Origin: Anas platyrhynchos
Lineage: Eukaryota; Chordata; Aves; Anseriformes; Anatidae
Assembly (NCBI RefSeq): GCF_047663525.1
Contig: NC_092590.1
Span: forward strand, 52,358,501 to 52,422,500
Direction of reading: 5' to 3'
DNA: 64,000 bases
Positions 1-14,069 of the stretch are shown here, piece after piece. Under the pieces are notes generated by a model. It did no database searches. It was not told the origin of the DNA and saw only the letters and a list, made by a program, of their open reading frames with translations. The position numbers and the translations under genes are program-made. Every line of letters begins with the position of its first letter. The stretch's first letter is position 1.

Positions 1-851
1 CTGCCACCCGTGTAAGTGACTTGGCAGGAGCTCACCGTGTGTCACCAGTAACTCAGCAGAAACTCTAGCTATGTTGAAAATCAAGGTCATCTCGTGCCAC
101 AAACTGACTGGAGCAAGTTTTCCTCCTACACGTCTTTCAGGCTAAAGTCACCCAGTTTGCTGCCATGAGCCATGCGGTAGGACAGAGCTGGTCCTGGAGA
201 AACACTTCAGTCACACACCACATCCCGGTAAGAGGAGAGCTCTGAGTAACCTGATAGGGGTCACTCTGAAGGCGAGAGGCGATGCTGGAGTCTCCCCTCC
301 CTCATTAACCTTTTTAAAACAACCCCGAGACTCTTCTCGGTGTCCCTGGTGGGAAGTGGTGCCACCACCGAGGGCATGCAGCACACCCGCTATGTCACTT
401 TTACGGCCAGCTCTGCTACGAGCATCACCGTGAACCCGCTGTTGTGGCAGTGATGTATGTGCCAGATGAAAGGTTTGTGAGCCCATAACTCATCCAGAGC
501 TTGATCTTCTGGGACTGCCACAGCGGCGACCTTGAGATCCTCTCACAGTGGGGCTCTTTTAAAGGCTCCCCCACACGAGAGCGCATCCTGCCCAGGTGAA
601 GGTGCAGCACGGGTCAGAGGCTGGTTCTTGAGAAATCTTGGGAATAACATTCCGAGATCATCATGTTCTGTTGTCTTCCCTTGCCTCCTGTAAAAGGGTA
701 GCAGCTGAATCACTGCACAGTGGATGAAATGATACTTCGGTGCTAGCAGCAAGCAAGCAAATAGCGGCGCCAGGGATTTAACTCAAGCTGTGATTTTAAA
801 TCAGTACATTCTAAAAGAAAGCCTGATAAACCAAACACACCTGGGAATGTT

Positions 852-875
852 AAAAAAAAAAAAAAAAAAAAAAAA
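852..875. repeat. Poly(A) tract, 24 nt
   Basis: An uninterrupted run of 24 A follows TGT. It could be a simple-sequence expansion or the tail of an old retroposed copy. No clear element body was recognised upstream and no target-site duplication was found. Confidence 0.85.
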
Positions 876-3800
876 GGAACAAAAATGCAACTACCCCATT
901 AGTAAAACATTAACAAGGTGAAGAATGTTTTCTAGGAGTAGCTAGGCTGTGATTTCCAAGGTTCCCTCTGTGCCACAGGTCTTCTGTGTAACTGGGCAAG
1001 TTGTGCGCAGCCTGCCTCTATCTCAGGAGAGATTGATACATACAAGACTCCTGAACTATTCAGATATCACAGTAAAAGTGGCTGCAAAAAGGGCTGCGTT
1101 ATCACAGGTCTGGACTCAAGTCAGGAAAACCTCTTCAGTCAGGAAAGCACTTCAGGTCACCAGGAGATATGTCCACTCGTGGTGACGCTTCCCCTGGGCT
1201 CTGCTCTTTGTCTCTCCAGAGGGCAGAGGCAGAAGGTTGTGTGAGAGCTATTCAGTAGCAGTTTATCTGCTTTTAAATTATTGGAAGGGGAAAAAAGCAA
1301 TGTATAGGCTCTGGATTTTTAAAAAATAAGGTCTCATGTATAGGTTTTTTCTGTGCCAAGACAGCATTTCAGTCTGCTCTGCATAGTCGAGTGCTGCAGG
1401 GCATACAAGGGAGGAGAATTACACACAACTTGCTAACAGAGCCATTTCACATCGCTAGATTTGGCTCCTTGCTGATTTCCTGATAACCACTCAGCTCGAG
1501 CTATACAGGACGTCTGAGAAAAATAACCTCAAGGAATGATCTAGTCTTCCTAAGAAGATCTGTCTGCATCAGCCAGCCATCTGAGTGGAGGCAGCCAGGG
1601 ATATCAGCTTCCCTTTCAGGTGTGTCGGTCTGTCGCCGGGGGCATCTGATGAATTAGGAGAGTGAGGAGCCGCAGTTAGCGCTGGTAGTGCTTCAGTCCC
1701 ACCGCCCTGCAGGGGCCAAACTGCTGGTCAGCGTGGTGCTGGGGCAGGAAAAGCACTTCTCTTAGTGTGTTTTATTTACATATCTCACCAAAAGGCAGGC
1801 GTGTACAGAACACAGGGAATGTGGCTCCGACCTCAGCCAATAGCTTAAGTGTTAATGCATAACGAGTAATTACAACCCATACCCAGAAGAAAGTAACAGG
1901 AAAAAAAATAGTTTTGAAAGGCTGGTTGTATTTTTTTCCTAAATTTTCAAAATGGGAAAGCTGTTACTGCAGTCATGAGAAGAAAAAAGTCATCCTCAGT
2001 GACTTGCTTTGGATGAAGGATGGGAACTTCCCCCCCCCTTCATCCCAATCAGCCTCTGTGGCAGGACAAGGAAGCTCACGCTGTACTTGTGCTGGGAACA
2101 AAAGGAACAGTTCTTGTCTCTAGTGCTGACGACCTAATACCATTCACAAGTACTGCCAATTTCAATCAGGAAGGTGAAAAAGGTACAAGCAGCATGGGCA
2201 GTTCGACTGAATTGATACGCCTATTGAAAAGGGCCCCTGGCACCCCGAGCTTGCACGCAGCCGGCCGGGACAGCAGATCACTGGGGACAGTCTGGCAGAG
2301 CAGGCATCCTTCATTCAGTTTAGCAAGCAAGATTTTTGTCTTCCACCTAGGCGTTACAGCAACAAGCATCCCTCGGTATTATTTTTAAATACAAGTGTAA
2401 TTCGAACACTGCCAAGCCAATTAGATGGTTACCAGAAAGGTCACGAGCATCCTCAAGAATAGTGCAAATTGACCCATTTTCTGGTAACAAAAAGCCTTAG
2501 AGGTATGACTTTCTGGCACTTTGCATTCATTCATTTTCATCCCTCAGTGTTTTGCTATCGGCTGAAAATCATCTCAAGTGTTAGTTACACTGTGGTGCTG
2601 TTAAGTACCTTGCTCTCAGGCTGGAACAAGAAGGAAAGCTTGATAATGTTCTTCCCATTTACTTGCTAAAAGTTGAATATGTAGAAAAAAAAAAAAAGAA
2701 GAGGATAGGCCAGTACAGTCTTGAATACAGGTGGTGAAAGATTAAAGCCTAATGGTTTCAAAACCCCTTTAAAAATCATTCTGAGAACAAAACGTGCTTG
2801 CTTTCCTCACTATGCTGAGATTAAATGAGTACAAAACAGTGCACAGGCTGCCTGTCTCTGTAATAAAAGACACCAGGCTCTGCAATAGATCTGCAGTAAT
2901 TCTAAAACGAGATTGATATGGTTATTATTAACAACCATTTAGCAAACGTCTCAGCTATCAGGGTGGGATTGTGGGTTTTTTGTTGTTTTTGAGTTACAAA
3001 ATAAAGGCAGAGAGGAAGAAGCCACTGCTCTTCTCTCCAATCCCATCCAAACAACTTCACATTCCTTCAGCGCTGCCTGTTAACCCTTCGCTGGCTTTAG
3101 TGGTGGGTTCAGATCCTACAAGGGCTCACGGAGACCTTGGTGCAGCTCTCGGGATAATTTTCTTTCATTGTCCCTTTGCTTTGTGTAAGGCTGAGATTTT
3201 CAAAACTGAAATACACAAAGCTTAGTTTTCAAAAAGAAGTTTTATAACAACTTATTTTTCCCTTAGTTGATGATACAATGCAGTGTTTTTCAGCAGCATA
3301 TGCTTTTCAGCATTTCACCCCTTGTTCAATCTTTTTTTCCTCTTTTCAAGCTAACCCATGATTTCACTTGAACAAGGCAAGTGATTGGATTATACCCAGT
3401 ATCCTGGTTTTGATATGCTAATATTTCCTTCACAAGACAAAAAGCCTTTTTGTTGTGATTAATTAGATTTCAGAAACTTATATAAGACATTTTGCTTGAA
3501 TCTTATCAGTCCTGGGACTAAAGGGAGTTCCTTTTCATGTTGCTCTGAATCAGGGTAAACTTGCTATAAGCTCTCACTTGGTAAAAAGCAGTTCTGTGAC
3601 TCTATGCAGAGGATCTAAGATGCTCCTCATAAATGGGACACGAATATATATTGAAATAAAATAGCACTTTTGTCTTTGGACAGCTAAGGTGTTTGGCAGT
3701 TGTACAGTGGGTACCATGAGGCAATGGATAACACATTATTATTATACAATTCATTTTCTCAATGCCGTAAAATCCATTATTTATAGAAGTATGATAATAA

Positions 3801-4711
3801 GGAGACGTATTTGCTCCTAATTCCAGCTACTTAAAACAGTTGCAGAATATCGTAATTATTGGTGTGATAAAATCATTAATGCTAAAAGTTCCACACTGCT
3901 GCTGGATGCCCAGCACTATGGAAAATCAAGTCCCGTAGGACATATCCAGGCTCCTATAGCATAATACCCCCCACAAAATTAGGTCTAACCAGATTGGCTT
4001 GCTTCCTGCAAGGAGTGTAAATGCAATTTTACCATGTTCCCTGTGGGCTTATTTTCTGTGTTTCTCTGTGCTACTCCAACAAGGGCTGATTCTGTATAAA
4101 TTACAGTCGACTCTTTTTTACATTGCAGTTATCACATCCCTCTAGGCTCATTTGTAGCTCCTGGAGAGAACAGGAACTGAATTCCTGAATGAGGGCACTG
4201 TGCCCTATCTTGCCATGCAGCTGGCTGGCTGCAAACCTCCATGGGTAGGTGAAGTGTAGGGAAGCCCCATCCATTCCCATTACCTCCCTCTTCACCCCCA
4301 GCTCTTTCCTGAAGCCATAATGCCCTACAGAAGCTGAGCTGGCTGGGACCTCCAACAGAGGTCCGTATTACCCTTGTTTTTTGTTTTGCTTTTAGCTGAA
4401 TTAACAGCAAGTACCTAAATGAAAAAAATTTTACTGGACAAGCTGCCTGCAAACAAATTTAGAGAGGAAAGATTACCTAAGATTAAAAAATCAGATGAGC
4501 TTTTAAAGCAACATTACTGAGTTGCTATGTAACATACTTCATCATATGCCGTGTGTTTCGGGCACATTTTTAGCAGGTTATGATTGTGAACAAAGTATGT
4601 CAGCCTCCTAGGCTATCCATCTACAGACACTGATAACCAATGACTGGTATTGAATATCCCACCTCTTGCTACGTTATAGATCAGAAACGTGAAGTGTGTG
4701 AAATGCTTCTG

Positions 4712-4716
<5 letters not shown>

Positions 4717-4747
<31 letters not shown>
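4717..4747. repeat. (TA)n microsatellite
   Basis: About 15 uninterrupted TA units lie in AT-rich intergenic sequence. It is probably length-polymorphic. No gene association is visible. Confidence 0.95.
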
Positions 4748-4749
<2 letters not shown>

Positions 4750-7700
4750 TATCAAACAAGAAGAAAGACTAGCTTAGCTTCAATGCAGACAAGGCATACT
4801 GAGATTTACAAAATGCCTGCACTTTGCTCTGTCTTTGACAATTTCATATCTGCTCTGGGTAAATTTTGATCACAATTCCCATATTGACTTTGATTTTGTG
4901 ACTTGCCATATGGCAGTAACTTAAATTGCCCTGCCACCTGAAGTTATTAAGGAACACCAGCGGTTTTGCTTTTAGTAACCATCAGTAGCTTTTCAAAAGT
5001 ATTAAGCACTGGACAAGCTTTGCTCTTTCAACATCAACAATAACACTAATTTCAAAAAGACTGGAAAAAATCCAATTCTGGATACTTCTGAAATGCCCTA
5101 CCCTAAAAATCTTTACTTTAGATCACTTCAAAACATGCAGTTTATAGAATCTACCATGAGAAATTCTGCCAGAGTGGATCTGAAATGCAGCTGTGAATAC
5201 AAGCAAACAGATGATCCATTTTATATTCTTACTTGAAGCTTTGAAAGCTGACAACTAAAAATAATTTACTTGCAAGGAAAAAAAATCTTCTCCATCCCCT
5301 TTTCAATACATGAAATATTCACCTCTGATTTATTTTTCCTTGAGAAAACGGCAGCAGCATTTTGCATGTTGTATTCTGTACAAAACCTTCTCAAGCTGTG
5401 CAACTTGTACTCGGATGTCAGGGCAGTAAAAATATATAAACTACAGAAGTCCAGCAGAATAAAAAATCAGAACAAAGGTGTTTAAAACACAGGCTGTAAC
5501 TACTTCAGAGATGCTGATTACAAGGGACTTTTTTTCTCTGTTCCCAAGATATAGGGAAGATGAAAAATAACCTTCTTAAGGCAGACTTGGTAATAGCACT
5601 ATTACTTTAAGTAAAAACAAGAGGTGGTGAAATGGCAATAAGTCACTGATACTCAGAATTTACCTGCAGAAGCCATGGAGGAAGAACAGATCGCTTTTAT
5701 GGAAGAATAAAGATCATGATTCTTAAAGAGAAAACCAAAGGTAAACTGTATGAGTCAAGCTGGAAGCTTATGACACCCTGCTGAACAAGAGCAGAAATGA
5801 GTTCAGGTCAGCAGCATGACGGTAAGTGAGAAATGGTATAAATAACCTGACTTTATGTAACCAACACCCTTCAGGCCATGCCAGGACACCTGGTAGCCCA
5901 ACACAGAGCAGGGCTAGCAGGGTGCTGAGACAACACACAAGCACAACTGAGGACAGGACCTCAAATCATGCCAGACATCAGTCTCAAAGCCACTTAGATG
6001 TCATCCAGGTAAATCACAGTGTGATGGAGGAGCTGCTACAGAGATCTGTCAATGAGGTCTTCAAATCTAAGAAAAATGAAACCGTGAGAGCTTTCTTTAA
6101 AAATTCAATGGTAGTACCCTTCTTCTCTTTCCACATAAAATAGGGTTAGATGGCAGCTGTTACTCACTACATAATGCTGTACCTGCATGCAGTTCATGAA
6201 GTGAGAGCAGCTCGGTAACTCAGAGCATTGTGAAGCAGTGAGAGATGTGTGGGCTATTTGAGAGGGTATTTCTTCCCTGTTTTTCTTTACCCCTTTATTT
6301 TATATCCAGAACATACCAATAACACGCAGAGAGAGCACTGGTCTGATAACTGGAGCTGCAAACAATTAGTAGTCATAACTTAAGAAGGAAAACCATCAAC
6401 CTCTCTCTAAATGCCATAAAAAAGAACACTTGAGTTCTCAGTGTTTTGTGATAAATTCTCGGTATGCTTTCTTTTTAGCAATTTCCAAAGAAAGTGAGAA
6501 AATAGTTCAAGGAAAGAGTTTATAAAAATATTGGACTACAGATTATGTAGTGCGTAAGCCAGGTGGTGCTGAATTTGTTACAGAATTACAACAACAGCAA
6601 TCATCAGTTTTCTCTTCCTGCTCACCTCAAAAACATGCATCCTCCCAGGCACAAGAAGAAAAAAAATGATGGTTTTGGTGATTTGAAAAATCTGTTCAAC
6701 ACTGTCAGAAATTTTAAGCATTAATCAGAGTTGTCTGGATAGCTACAAGGCAGAGTAGATATTTTCCCCTATCTTAAAGTTAGATTTTTGTTTAGCCCCT
6801 CTAATTTTGTATCTTTAGTGTTTATTAAAATCTGTTACTTCACCGTATTCTCAGTCAATTCAAGGTAGCTTTTTGTTTGCCATTTCTGAGAAACGGTAAC
6901 AACAAACCTCTGATACTATGGTAAGTCTATTGAGCGTTCCTAAATTGGTTGAAGGAAGGAAGCTCCATGATGAGCAAAAATTACAGCTCCTGCAGAGGAA
7001 AATTGGAGCCTGAGAAGAACGAGAGACTTGGTGTAGAGCTTAATAGAACCAATCTGTAGGAGTACCTATATTTCTGCCTCCTGCTTTGACTCACAGTACA
7101 TCGACATTCTGCAGAGTCTTATCTCAAGTCAGGTGAGAAGGCATGAAATACTTACCATGAGTCAAAAGAGATGCATCAATAGAACATTAATTTGAAAGAA
7201 AAAGCAGAGGTAACTATAAAATATATCACCCTGTTGTTTATTTGTGTGATTAGGAGAGCAGTTTCCTTTAACCACAAGATGTAGGAGATAGAGCATCACT
7301 CTCCAGGTCAGACCAAGAGCACAGACTGCACCTTCCTCCATCGGGGAGACTTCTCAGACTCAACGTGATGCAGAGGGAACCAGATCACATCTGCACCACT
7401 AAGAAGAAAGCACCTATAGTTAAGGTACCTGAAACAGGGGTGCTCTCCCTACAGCAAGTAGGGATGTAGCAGTATCTTTTTGAATATAGCCAAGTGTGAC
7501 TTATGCCTTGCCATCAATTACAGGTAGACAAGGACTGCTGTAGAGTCAGCTAAAAGGATTCCATAAAGCCTTTTCTAACCAGTTGATACTCAGCTCCGAT
7601 ATATTCATCATGCAGCACGATGAGCAGCAATGACTTGAATCCAGGACACATTTAATCTCTTATAGTTCTTAAGGTTGCCTTTTAATCATTTTCACTTTAC

Positions 7701-10700
7701 TATTATTGTAGAAACACATGATGGAGTTAAAACATTTCTATTACATATATGAGATCTGTCATTGTACTTCCCCCCCTCTTTCTAGCTTTTCTTGATAGCA
7801 GGTGTGCATCTAGATTGAAGACCAGATTTTGTGCAGTGCAGCAGCACAGATGCTGGTTTGTTTCTTTTTAATGTTGTTTCTTTTTAATCTTTTATATCAC
7901 ACAACAAAGGACAGAGGCCATAACCAACTGCAAACTGAAATGGTGACAGCAAAGACTAAAACTGCAGTTTTGAGGAAAACCATGGGTAGCTGGAAAAAAA
8001 TGTACCGCAGCATAAAAGTAACCCCAGAAAGCTTGTGCCATACTGGACCTGAAATCAGTATCTCGAGTCTGGGTATGGAGGAGATAACACATTTCTGGAA
8101 ACAAACTCATCCTTCTGTGTACTTTTCTTGGCTTTATTCCCTTCTGGTTACTTTCCTAACAAAGTTTGTTTATGTGTTTTAAGTTTACACTTTGGAAAAA
8201 AGCATGAAGCAATTAATCTAATAGGATTCAGTACTAAAATCCTGGGGACATAACTGTTAGCAAACTTTTCAAGTAGTGTGCAGATAAATTGCAGATTTTT
8301 TTTTATAGAACTCCTATTTTCTTTCACTTTCTGAACTGCATGAGATAATTTTCTATTTTTAAGGGACAGATCATGATATAACCAAACAAGCTGGGATTCA
8401 TCCTCCCACATCAGCTGTAATAAGGCTCAATGGCAGAAGCAGTAATAAAACCTAAACCAAATTCCTTTATACAACTTCAAGTTCACCTTCACTTCTCAGG
8501 AGGAGGCCTAAAAAACACTGACTCATAGGCCACATACCACCTCTGCTTTCGTGTGCAATTTACCACTGAGAAGGAAATAACAAGCAAATAACAAGTGACC
8601 TCACCTGCTACCACATGAGACAAACTAGGGACCTGCATCTCTTGTTGCCTCCAAGCCCTAGAAGTGCTAAAAGCTGGAACTCCCAACATTTTTTCATCCT
8701 CTGGTCTTGTGCACGCTGCTCTTCTTAGGACTCTGCTTATTTCCAATTACTCCTGCTCAAGAGTTTAATTTAAAATGTATATTGAGGGTTAAATTAACTT
8801 TGTGCCTTAGAGTAAACACATTATCTACAGTAAAATCTGGAGATAAGTCATTGTTCTCAGCTTCTACACTTTAATCTGAAAGAGGATGAATTTTCAGTAA
8901 TGAAGAGTTCAGTATTCATGCATTGAGTCAAAACCATAGAACTGAAATATCAAAGCATGTGAAGAAATCTCTGATCTTTACATCAAAGTCCACTGAACAG
9001 AAGAGACCCTCTTTGCAGCAGTGAATGTCAGTGAAGGTCGTGCAGCTTCCACCTTTACTTAGATAAACAAAAGCATTGATGTGTTGAAGAACCCAATGCC
9101 AGTTGCTTCTGAAGCCAAATGCTGAAAGTTTTAAGAAAATGTGTTCTGTACATATCTGATATCTCATGAATACAAAAAGAAACTCAGGTTTTGTAGGAAA
9201 TGCCTGCTTGCATGGATCCAAACCAGAATGCGTGGGATGCACACTCATTGTTTCTTAGGCACAAGTGCATCCAGCTTAGATCCTCACCCTACAGCTATTT
9301 TGCTGTTTTTCACTCAATGAAGTCCCAGGATTAACCAGAATCTAGGTCTTCCAGCTGCAGAATCACAAACTCACCCACTGGTCTAACAAATATCTTCCTA
9401 AATTTTAAATAAAGGTTAAATGGCTTTACCAAGAGATACTAATGAGCTAAAATATGTGAAACTAAAGCTCCCCCAGAAAGAACGAAAACCCTTATTAAAA
9501 TCTCTTTCCAAATCAGGCCTAACAAACTTTTAAACTAGCTTTTGAACTAGCTGCTCACATTCCAAGCAAATCCTCTAAATGCTTAAAAAAATGAAAAACA
9601 AAAAACACCAACAAAAAACAACCCTATTACTAAACCAGTACGGATGCTTATTTCCAGAAAAATACTTACCTTCCATATAATAACAGAACCTTCCATTGTC
9701 TCCTCTTCTGAGCAAGGTGCTCCACTTTTTCCTCTGTAGTCTTGTTGTTGTCCCCTCTTCTTCCTCCTGTTTAATAAAAGAACCTCCCCAGCCAAGATCA
9801 TTTTAGACTCCCTTTAAAAGTTATGTACAACTCTTCTGCTGTGTATGAGGCTGCTCTCTAAGCACGTTGCATACTTCATCTTTATTTGCATTTCCTTTGA
9901 CCACAGAGACTCAAAAGCAGTTGTAACAACTTCCTAAAAGGAACTGAAGTAGGAAATATGCTTTTCAGCTGCCTGCTAAAACACTAAATACAGGCAATAC
10001 CCTCCCTACTCCTGCCTAACCAGGCTATCTCCAGTCTTGCTGAACAAACTTAACATTCCTGCAGATTTAGTCAACAAAAAGCCAAAGCAGCATTCTTAAA
10101 TTTGCAAACGATAGCCAGAATAAACAAAAATGCACAATTAAATGCTACAGCTATGTAGTAGCTCTCATCCATCCTTATTCCCTCCCCAGCTTCTCTTACA
10201 ATCCCTAACATACAAACCATACACACAGTTTATATAATGACAGAATCCGTCTTGATGCCAATCAGCCAGAAACAAGGCCAATTAATACTGATCTGTGATG
10301 GTATAAACCAAGCAGTTAGCTGTTGACTATTCTCCAGTAAACCTGTTTTTGCCCCATTAGCCTTTACTTTTCCAATGAAGAGAGAAATTCCAATATTACA
10401 ACTGTGCTTAAAGGATAACATTTGCACAGATCAGCTCTCTTCAGTGAACTGCACAGCCTCAGGCACACAGCCCCACAGTTGTGGTCAGGACAAATGAGAT
10501 GATTTAATCATTATTATCAATTTTTAACTCTATTTGTACACTGATCCTAAACCCTTTGGTTGCTTCACTGCTTTATCATGTAAGACACCAACAAGAACCT
10601 GCCTAAAATTTATTAGAACAAATTAGTGAAAAAGGACCAAGTCATTAGGATTCAATGGTACTCACCAAGAATAAGACATGCGAATAAAATTGTCACCAAA

Positions 10701-12059
10701 TACACACTATGAAGTCAAAAAGTAATGACTCAAAAAACAAGTATCTGAAAGAGCAAGCACAAAGCCTAACTCAAGCCTTTAAGCCTTCAAATAGGTCCTC
10801 CAAGGGCCCTACAGCTACTTTACAAATAGAACCTTTAGAGTGCTCAAGTCCTTAATACAGAAAGGAGAGAAATAAATGACTAGTTTTCAGAAGTGAAAAC
10901 ATTTCAGAGCTGTTTCAGCATTGATGTTGAAAAAAAAAGTCAACACTAACAAACTGCAGAGACTCTAGATCTTGATTCTGTTGAGACCTTGTGGACAGAG
11001 CAGCAAATGGAATTTAATGCCAGTGTTTGCATGACTAGTTAGTCTGTGAAGGGAAACTCCAACCCTAAGCACCATAGGGTACTTCTACCTCCTTCAGAAA
11101 GATCTGGAAGTGTAGACAACTCACTGAAATCACCAACCCAAGCTATCAAACAAGATTAATAATTAAGGAAAACAGAACACATTTAGTAACTAATCTAGTG
11201 TACAAGTACAGAAGAGAATCAAGAGCTAGAAAATCCGTACAGGGCAGAATGGATACAGAGCATGAAACCATTCACAAAGACTGACTTGACTAAGATTTAG
11301 TCCTTAAGCATGACTGGAGAAGATAGAGGTCTATAAGATGCCTGACAGCTTGTAGGAAAATGGTCTTTCTCGGGACAGAAATTAAGACAATTGCCAGCTT
11401 AATATAGATTAAAAAAGCAAAGAATAACTAGAAATTTTAAGAGTAGCTAGAAATATACTTCCTGCTACAGTTTTAATTTTCATCTATTCAAGGATATTTA
11501 AGTTTATATTTAAGAAAGTTTAGCCCTTAATCTGCACTAATTCACTGACCTGCATGTCAATAGAAATGGCTTAAGATATTTCTGTCTTAAATTCTTCCTT
11601 GAACATTCTGCAGAAGCAGTGGCTAGTAACAGAATGCATAGAAATTGCTATTTTAAATTTCATGTTGAAGTCATAATTTTTGGCCTATGCAATACAAACT
11701 TTCAATTACTCAACAGTATTGATCCTGCTCTTCACAGATCTTCAGCCTAGTTGCTCTTTACAAGGAATGTTGCAGCAGACATTTTCTTTTGTGAATTTTA
11801 AATAGGCAGGTAATGGGATTCTTGAAGAGAACACTATTATATCTTTAGCAAGATTGATACAATCTATTGACTAGTTGAACAGGCAAATTACATACAGCCT
11901 AATGAAATAATTCAAAAGTTGGCCAATTCATCTGGATTTTGCATTTTCAATTTTAGAAAACCATGATCAGACATTCAGAAGATTAAGTAAGCCTTTTTAA
12001 ATGAATTTGTAAGGTAAATCTTTAAACAGGAAACAGATGAGAGAACTTCAGAACACAAG

Positions 12060-12330
12060 CTTCTGGTACCATCTTTGTTTTATTTCAATTAATACACAGA
12101 CAAATAAGTTACAAAACTTTAAGAAACTTCAGTTTCAACTAATAGCTAGATTGTTTGAACAACCACTGAAGATGTGTAGCTGTAGCCATTGCTTATCTCA
12201 GTTCCACTTTCAAGACAACACATCACAGAGGACAACTGGAGTCATCTTGGGTGAAGTCAGCAGTCATCCACTCAGCAAATCATAAACTGATGTTTAGTAT
12301 CAGTTCTAATCCCTTGCACACACTGGCTCT
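12060..12330 (-). ncRNA. Host lncRNA terminal exon (predicted)
   Basis: On the minus strand the acceptor TTCTTTTATAG leads into about 270 nt that end with an AATAAA signal at 12084-12079 and a GT-rich stretch about 25 nt further on. The cleavage point near 12060 is estimated. No long ORF is present, consistent with a noncoding transcript. Confidence 0.5.
12079..12084 (-). terminator. Poly(A) signal AATAAA of the host lncRNA
   Basis: A canonical AATAAA hexamer on the minus strand, followed about 30 nt on by TTGTGTTCTG, a plausible GU-rich downstream element. It closes the predicted last exon. Confidence 0.55.
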
Positions 12331-12747
12331 CTATAAAAGAAATTTAATTTGCAATCACCATTGTACACAGAAAAGGACAGGTGTATATACTGACACATTT
12401 TAGGATTCAACTGTACAACAATGCTATGTGAAACTAACCTTTTAAGTCAAAGGCATTTCTCAACACATTTTGTCATTTGTACAGGACAGGATTTTACATG
12501 CCCATACAATTAGTACAGATCCCAGCCCATAGGACCAGCTTGATACGAAAAAATGGATCGTTTCCTCAGATGCTTGCCAATTTAGATTGGCCAGACTAAG
12601 TCAGTTTTAAAAATTCTGAATTTCCACACATTTTTCTAGTAGTCCAAGCTAGTTTTTTTTTTTTTAAACACTTCCAGGTAGGGAATAATGTAAGCTTCTG
12701 TAGGTATGGAATTCTTATAAGGTGTTTTTTTTTTTTACATTACATAC

Positions 12748-12853
12748 CTGAAGAGCAATCAATTTAGAAGCAACTCTTGACTCAAGTTGTTTATCACACA
12801 AGCTCACGAAGTGCATTCTAGGTGGTCAAGCAGTACCATCACACTTGAAAACT
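12748..12853 (-). ncRNA. Host lncRNA exon 3 (predicted)
   Basis: The minus strand shows an acceptor ATTTCCAG and, 106 nt later, a near-consensus donor CTTCAG|GTATGT. It is the first exon downstream of the H/ACA snoRNA, whose 3' end lies about 120 nt before the acceptor. The exon has no useful coding potential. It is supported only by splice-signal strength and fit to the model. Confidence 0.5.
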
Positions 12854-12972
12854 CTGGAAATATATGATTAACATGGAACAGTTAGATAACAGTATCAGAT
12901 GACTAACTGTCCTACAAGCTACTTTGAATGCACTAGAGTTGATTCAGTAACTTTCTGAAGTTCAGTGGTTTC

Positions 12973-13092
12973 ACATGTTCCTCTCAACATGATCCAAAGA
13001 AGAGTTTCAGCCTCACCTCTGGGTTTGAGAGAGAGTTTTTATACCCCTCTGTGTTGGCCACTTAAGACACTGCCAGACTTAAGAGGGCAAAG
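12973..13092 (-). ncRNA. SNORA26: H/ACA box snoRNA, probable SNORA26 counterpart
   Basis: About 120 nt on the minus strand with full H/ACA architecture. Hairpin 1 is closed by CCCTCT (13087-13082) with AGAGGG (13050-13045) and has a TGGC/GCCA upper stem. The H box ATAAAA fits ANANNA (13042-13037). Hairpin 2 is closed by CTCTCAA (13031-13025) with TTGAGAG (12987-12981) and has an AGAG/CTCT upper stem. An ACA box (12978-12976) is followed by exactly three nucleotides. About 15 nt separate the likely base of the hairpin-2 upper stem from ACA, the spacing expected for a pseudouridylation pocket. It sits in intron 2 of the predicted host gene. H/ACA RNAs guide pseudouridylation with dyskerin, NOP10, NHP2 and GAR1. 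The name SNORA26 is inferred because human DANCR carries that snoRNA beside USP46; I could not align it. The 5' end is approximate. Confidence 0.72.
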
Positions 13093-13256
13093 CTAAAAAG
13101 GGGAGTAAATTGTAATACCATTTTTTTCTTATTAACCAAGATGACCTGAATGCACCATTTACTCAAAATAGATTATAACTTATTTGAAGCTTGTCAACCA
13201 TCAAAAAGCATGATTTAAAGTGGTCAGTAACTATCTTTACATCAGAGTGCACTTAC

Positions 13257-13367
13257 CTTCTTACCAGAAGGTATTATTCATTCTTAAGTAGTTCTGAGCA
13301 CTGCCTCCAATTTGGGTGTGGTCATCCCTATCCAGACCATTTCAAACATGAAATTTCTAAGTGTCCC
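13257..13367 (-). ncRNA. Host lncRNA exon 2 (predicted), with tandem donors
   Basis: On the minus strand a strong acceptor (pyrimidine tract then CTATTTAG) opens an exon of 111 nt ending AAG|GTAAGT. A second donor CTG|GTAAGA lies 8 nt earlier and would give 103 nt. The intron that follows contains the H/ACA snoRNA. Confidence 0.5.
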
Positions 13368-14069
13368 CTAAATAGCACAGAAAGAAATTATTCCTGTATA
13401 GTTTATACAACATGCCTAATTAGACCTTCTTAAAGCCATATTCCAGATCTCAAGAGTCACTTAATTGAGGTTTTTAATTAGTATCCAGCACAAAATGTAA
13501 ATTGCTTAATCCACTGTTTTCTATTCAGATCATTTAAGCTAACAGAACTGTCTTTTTAAATCCACTGCTAAAAAGAAACAGTTTTTAAAACCTAAATTGC
13601 TTTTAGCCTTGACACTACCCTGCAGCTGTTGCTACATTTTAGACTGATCATTACCTGCTAATTTGTTGCTATTCTGTACTTACTTGCATATACTTTATAA
13701 CAAGAGCTCACCCAGGATAACAAAAGCTACTGTTGCACCACAGTAGAAGAGAGGACCAAAAAACCTAAGCAAGTCCAGCTCTCCTTTTTTGAGAAGCCAT
13801 TTTATTGAGTCAAGCTCATTTATAATACCTACTGAATCAACCAAACACTGTAGGTTATCAGAAAAATATCATTTTCGTGATGAAGGCTGTAAAACTACAC
13901 TGCACTGAATGTGAGTAACACCCTTAAGAACTCAATTTAGACAGAGGGAACAAATGTATGCTAACACTGATTTTTGTTAAGTCCTGTGTGGACTCAGAGT
14001 TGATTTGACTTTGTAGGTCCCTTCCAAGTGGGTCCAATGGTTGCCCCTCCACCAGGGCATCTTCCTTAC

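Larger units (their letters stand above)
1..12059. other. Intergenic region, no supported gene
   Basis: No convincing exon, RNA gene or intact transposon was recognised. Open frames here are short (under about 125 codons), lack family motifs and lack good splice context. Simple repeats include a run of 24 A at 852-875 and a TA dinucleotide array at 4717-4747. The first 600 bases are somewhat richer in G+C than the rest, but I could not assign them. Distal exons or enhancers cannot be excluded without alignment. Confidence 0.6.
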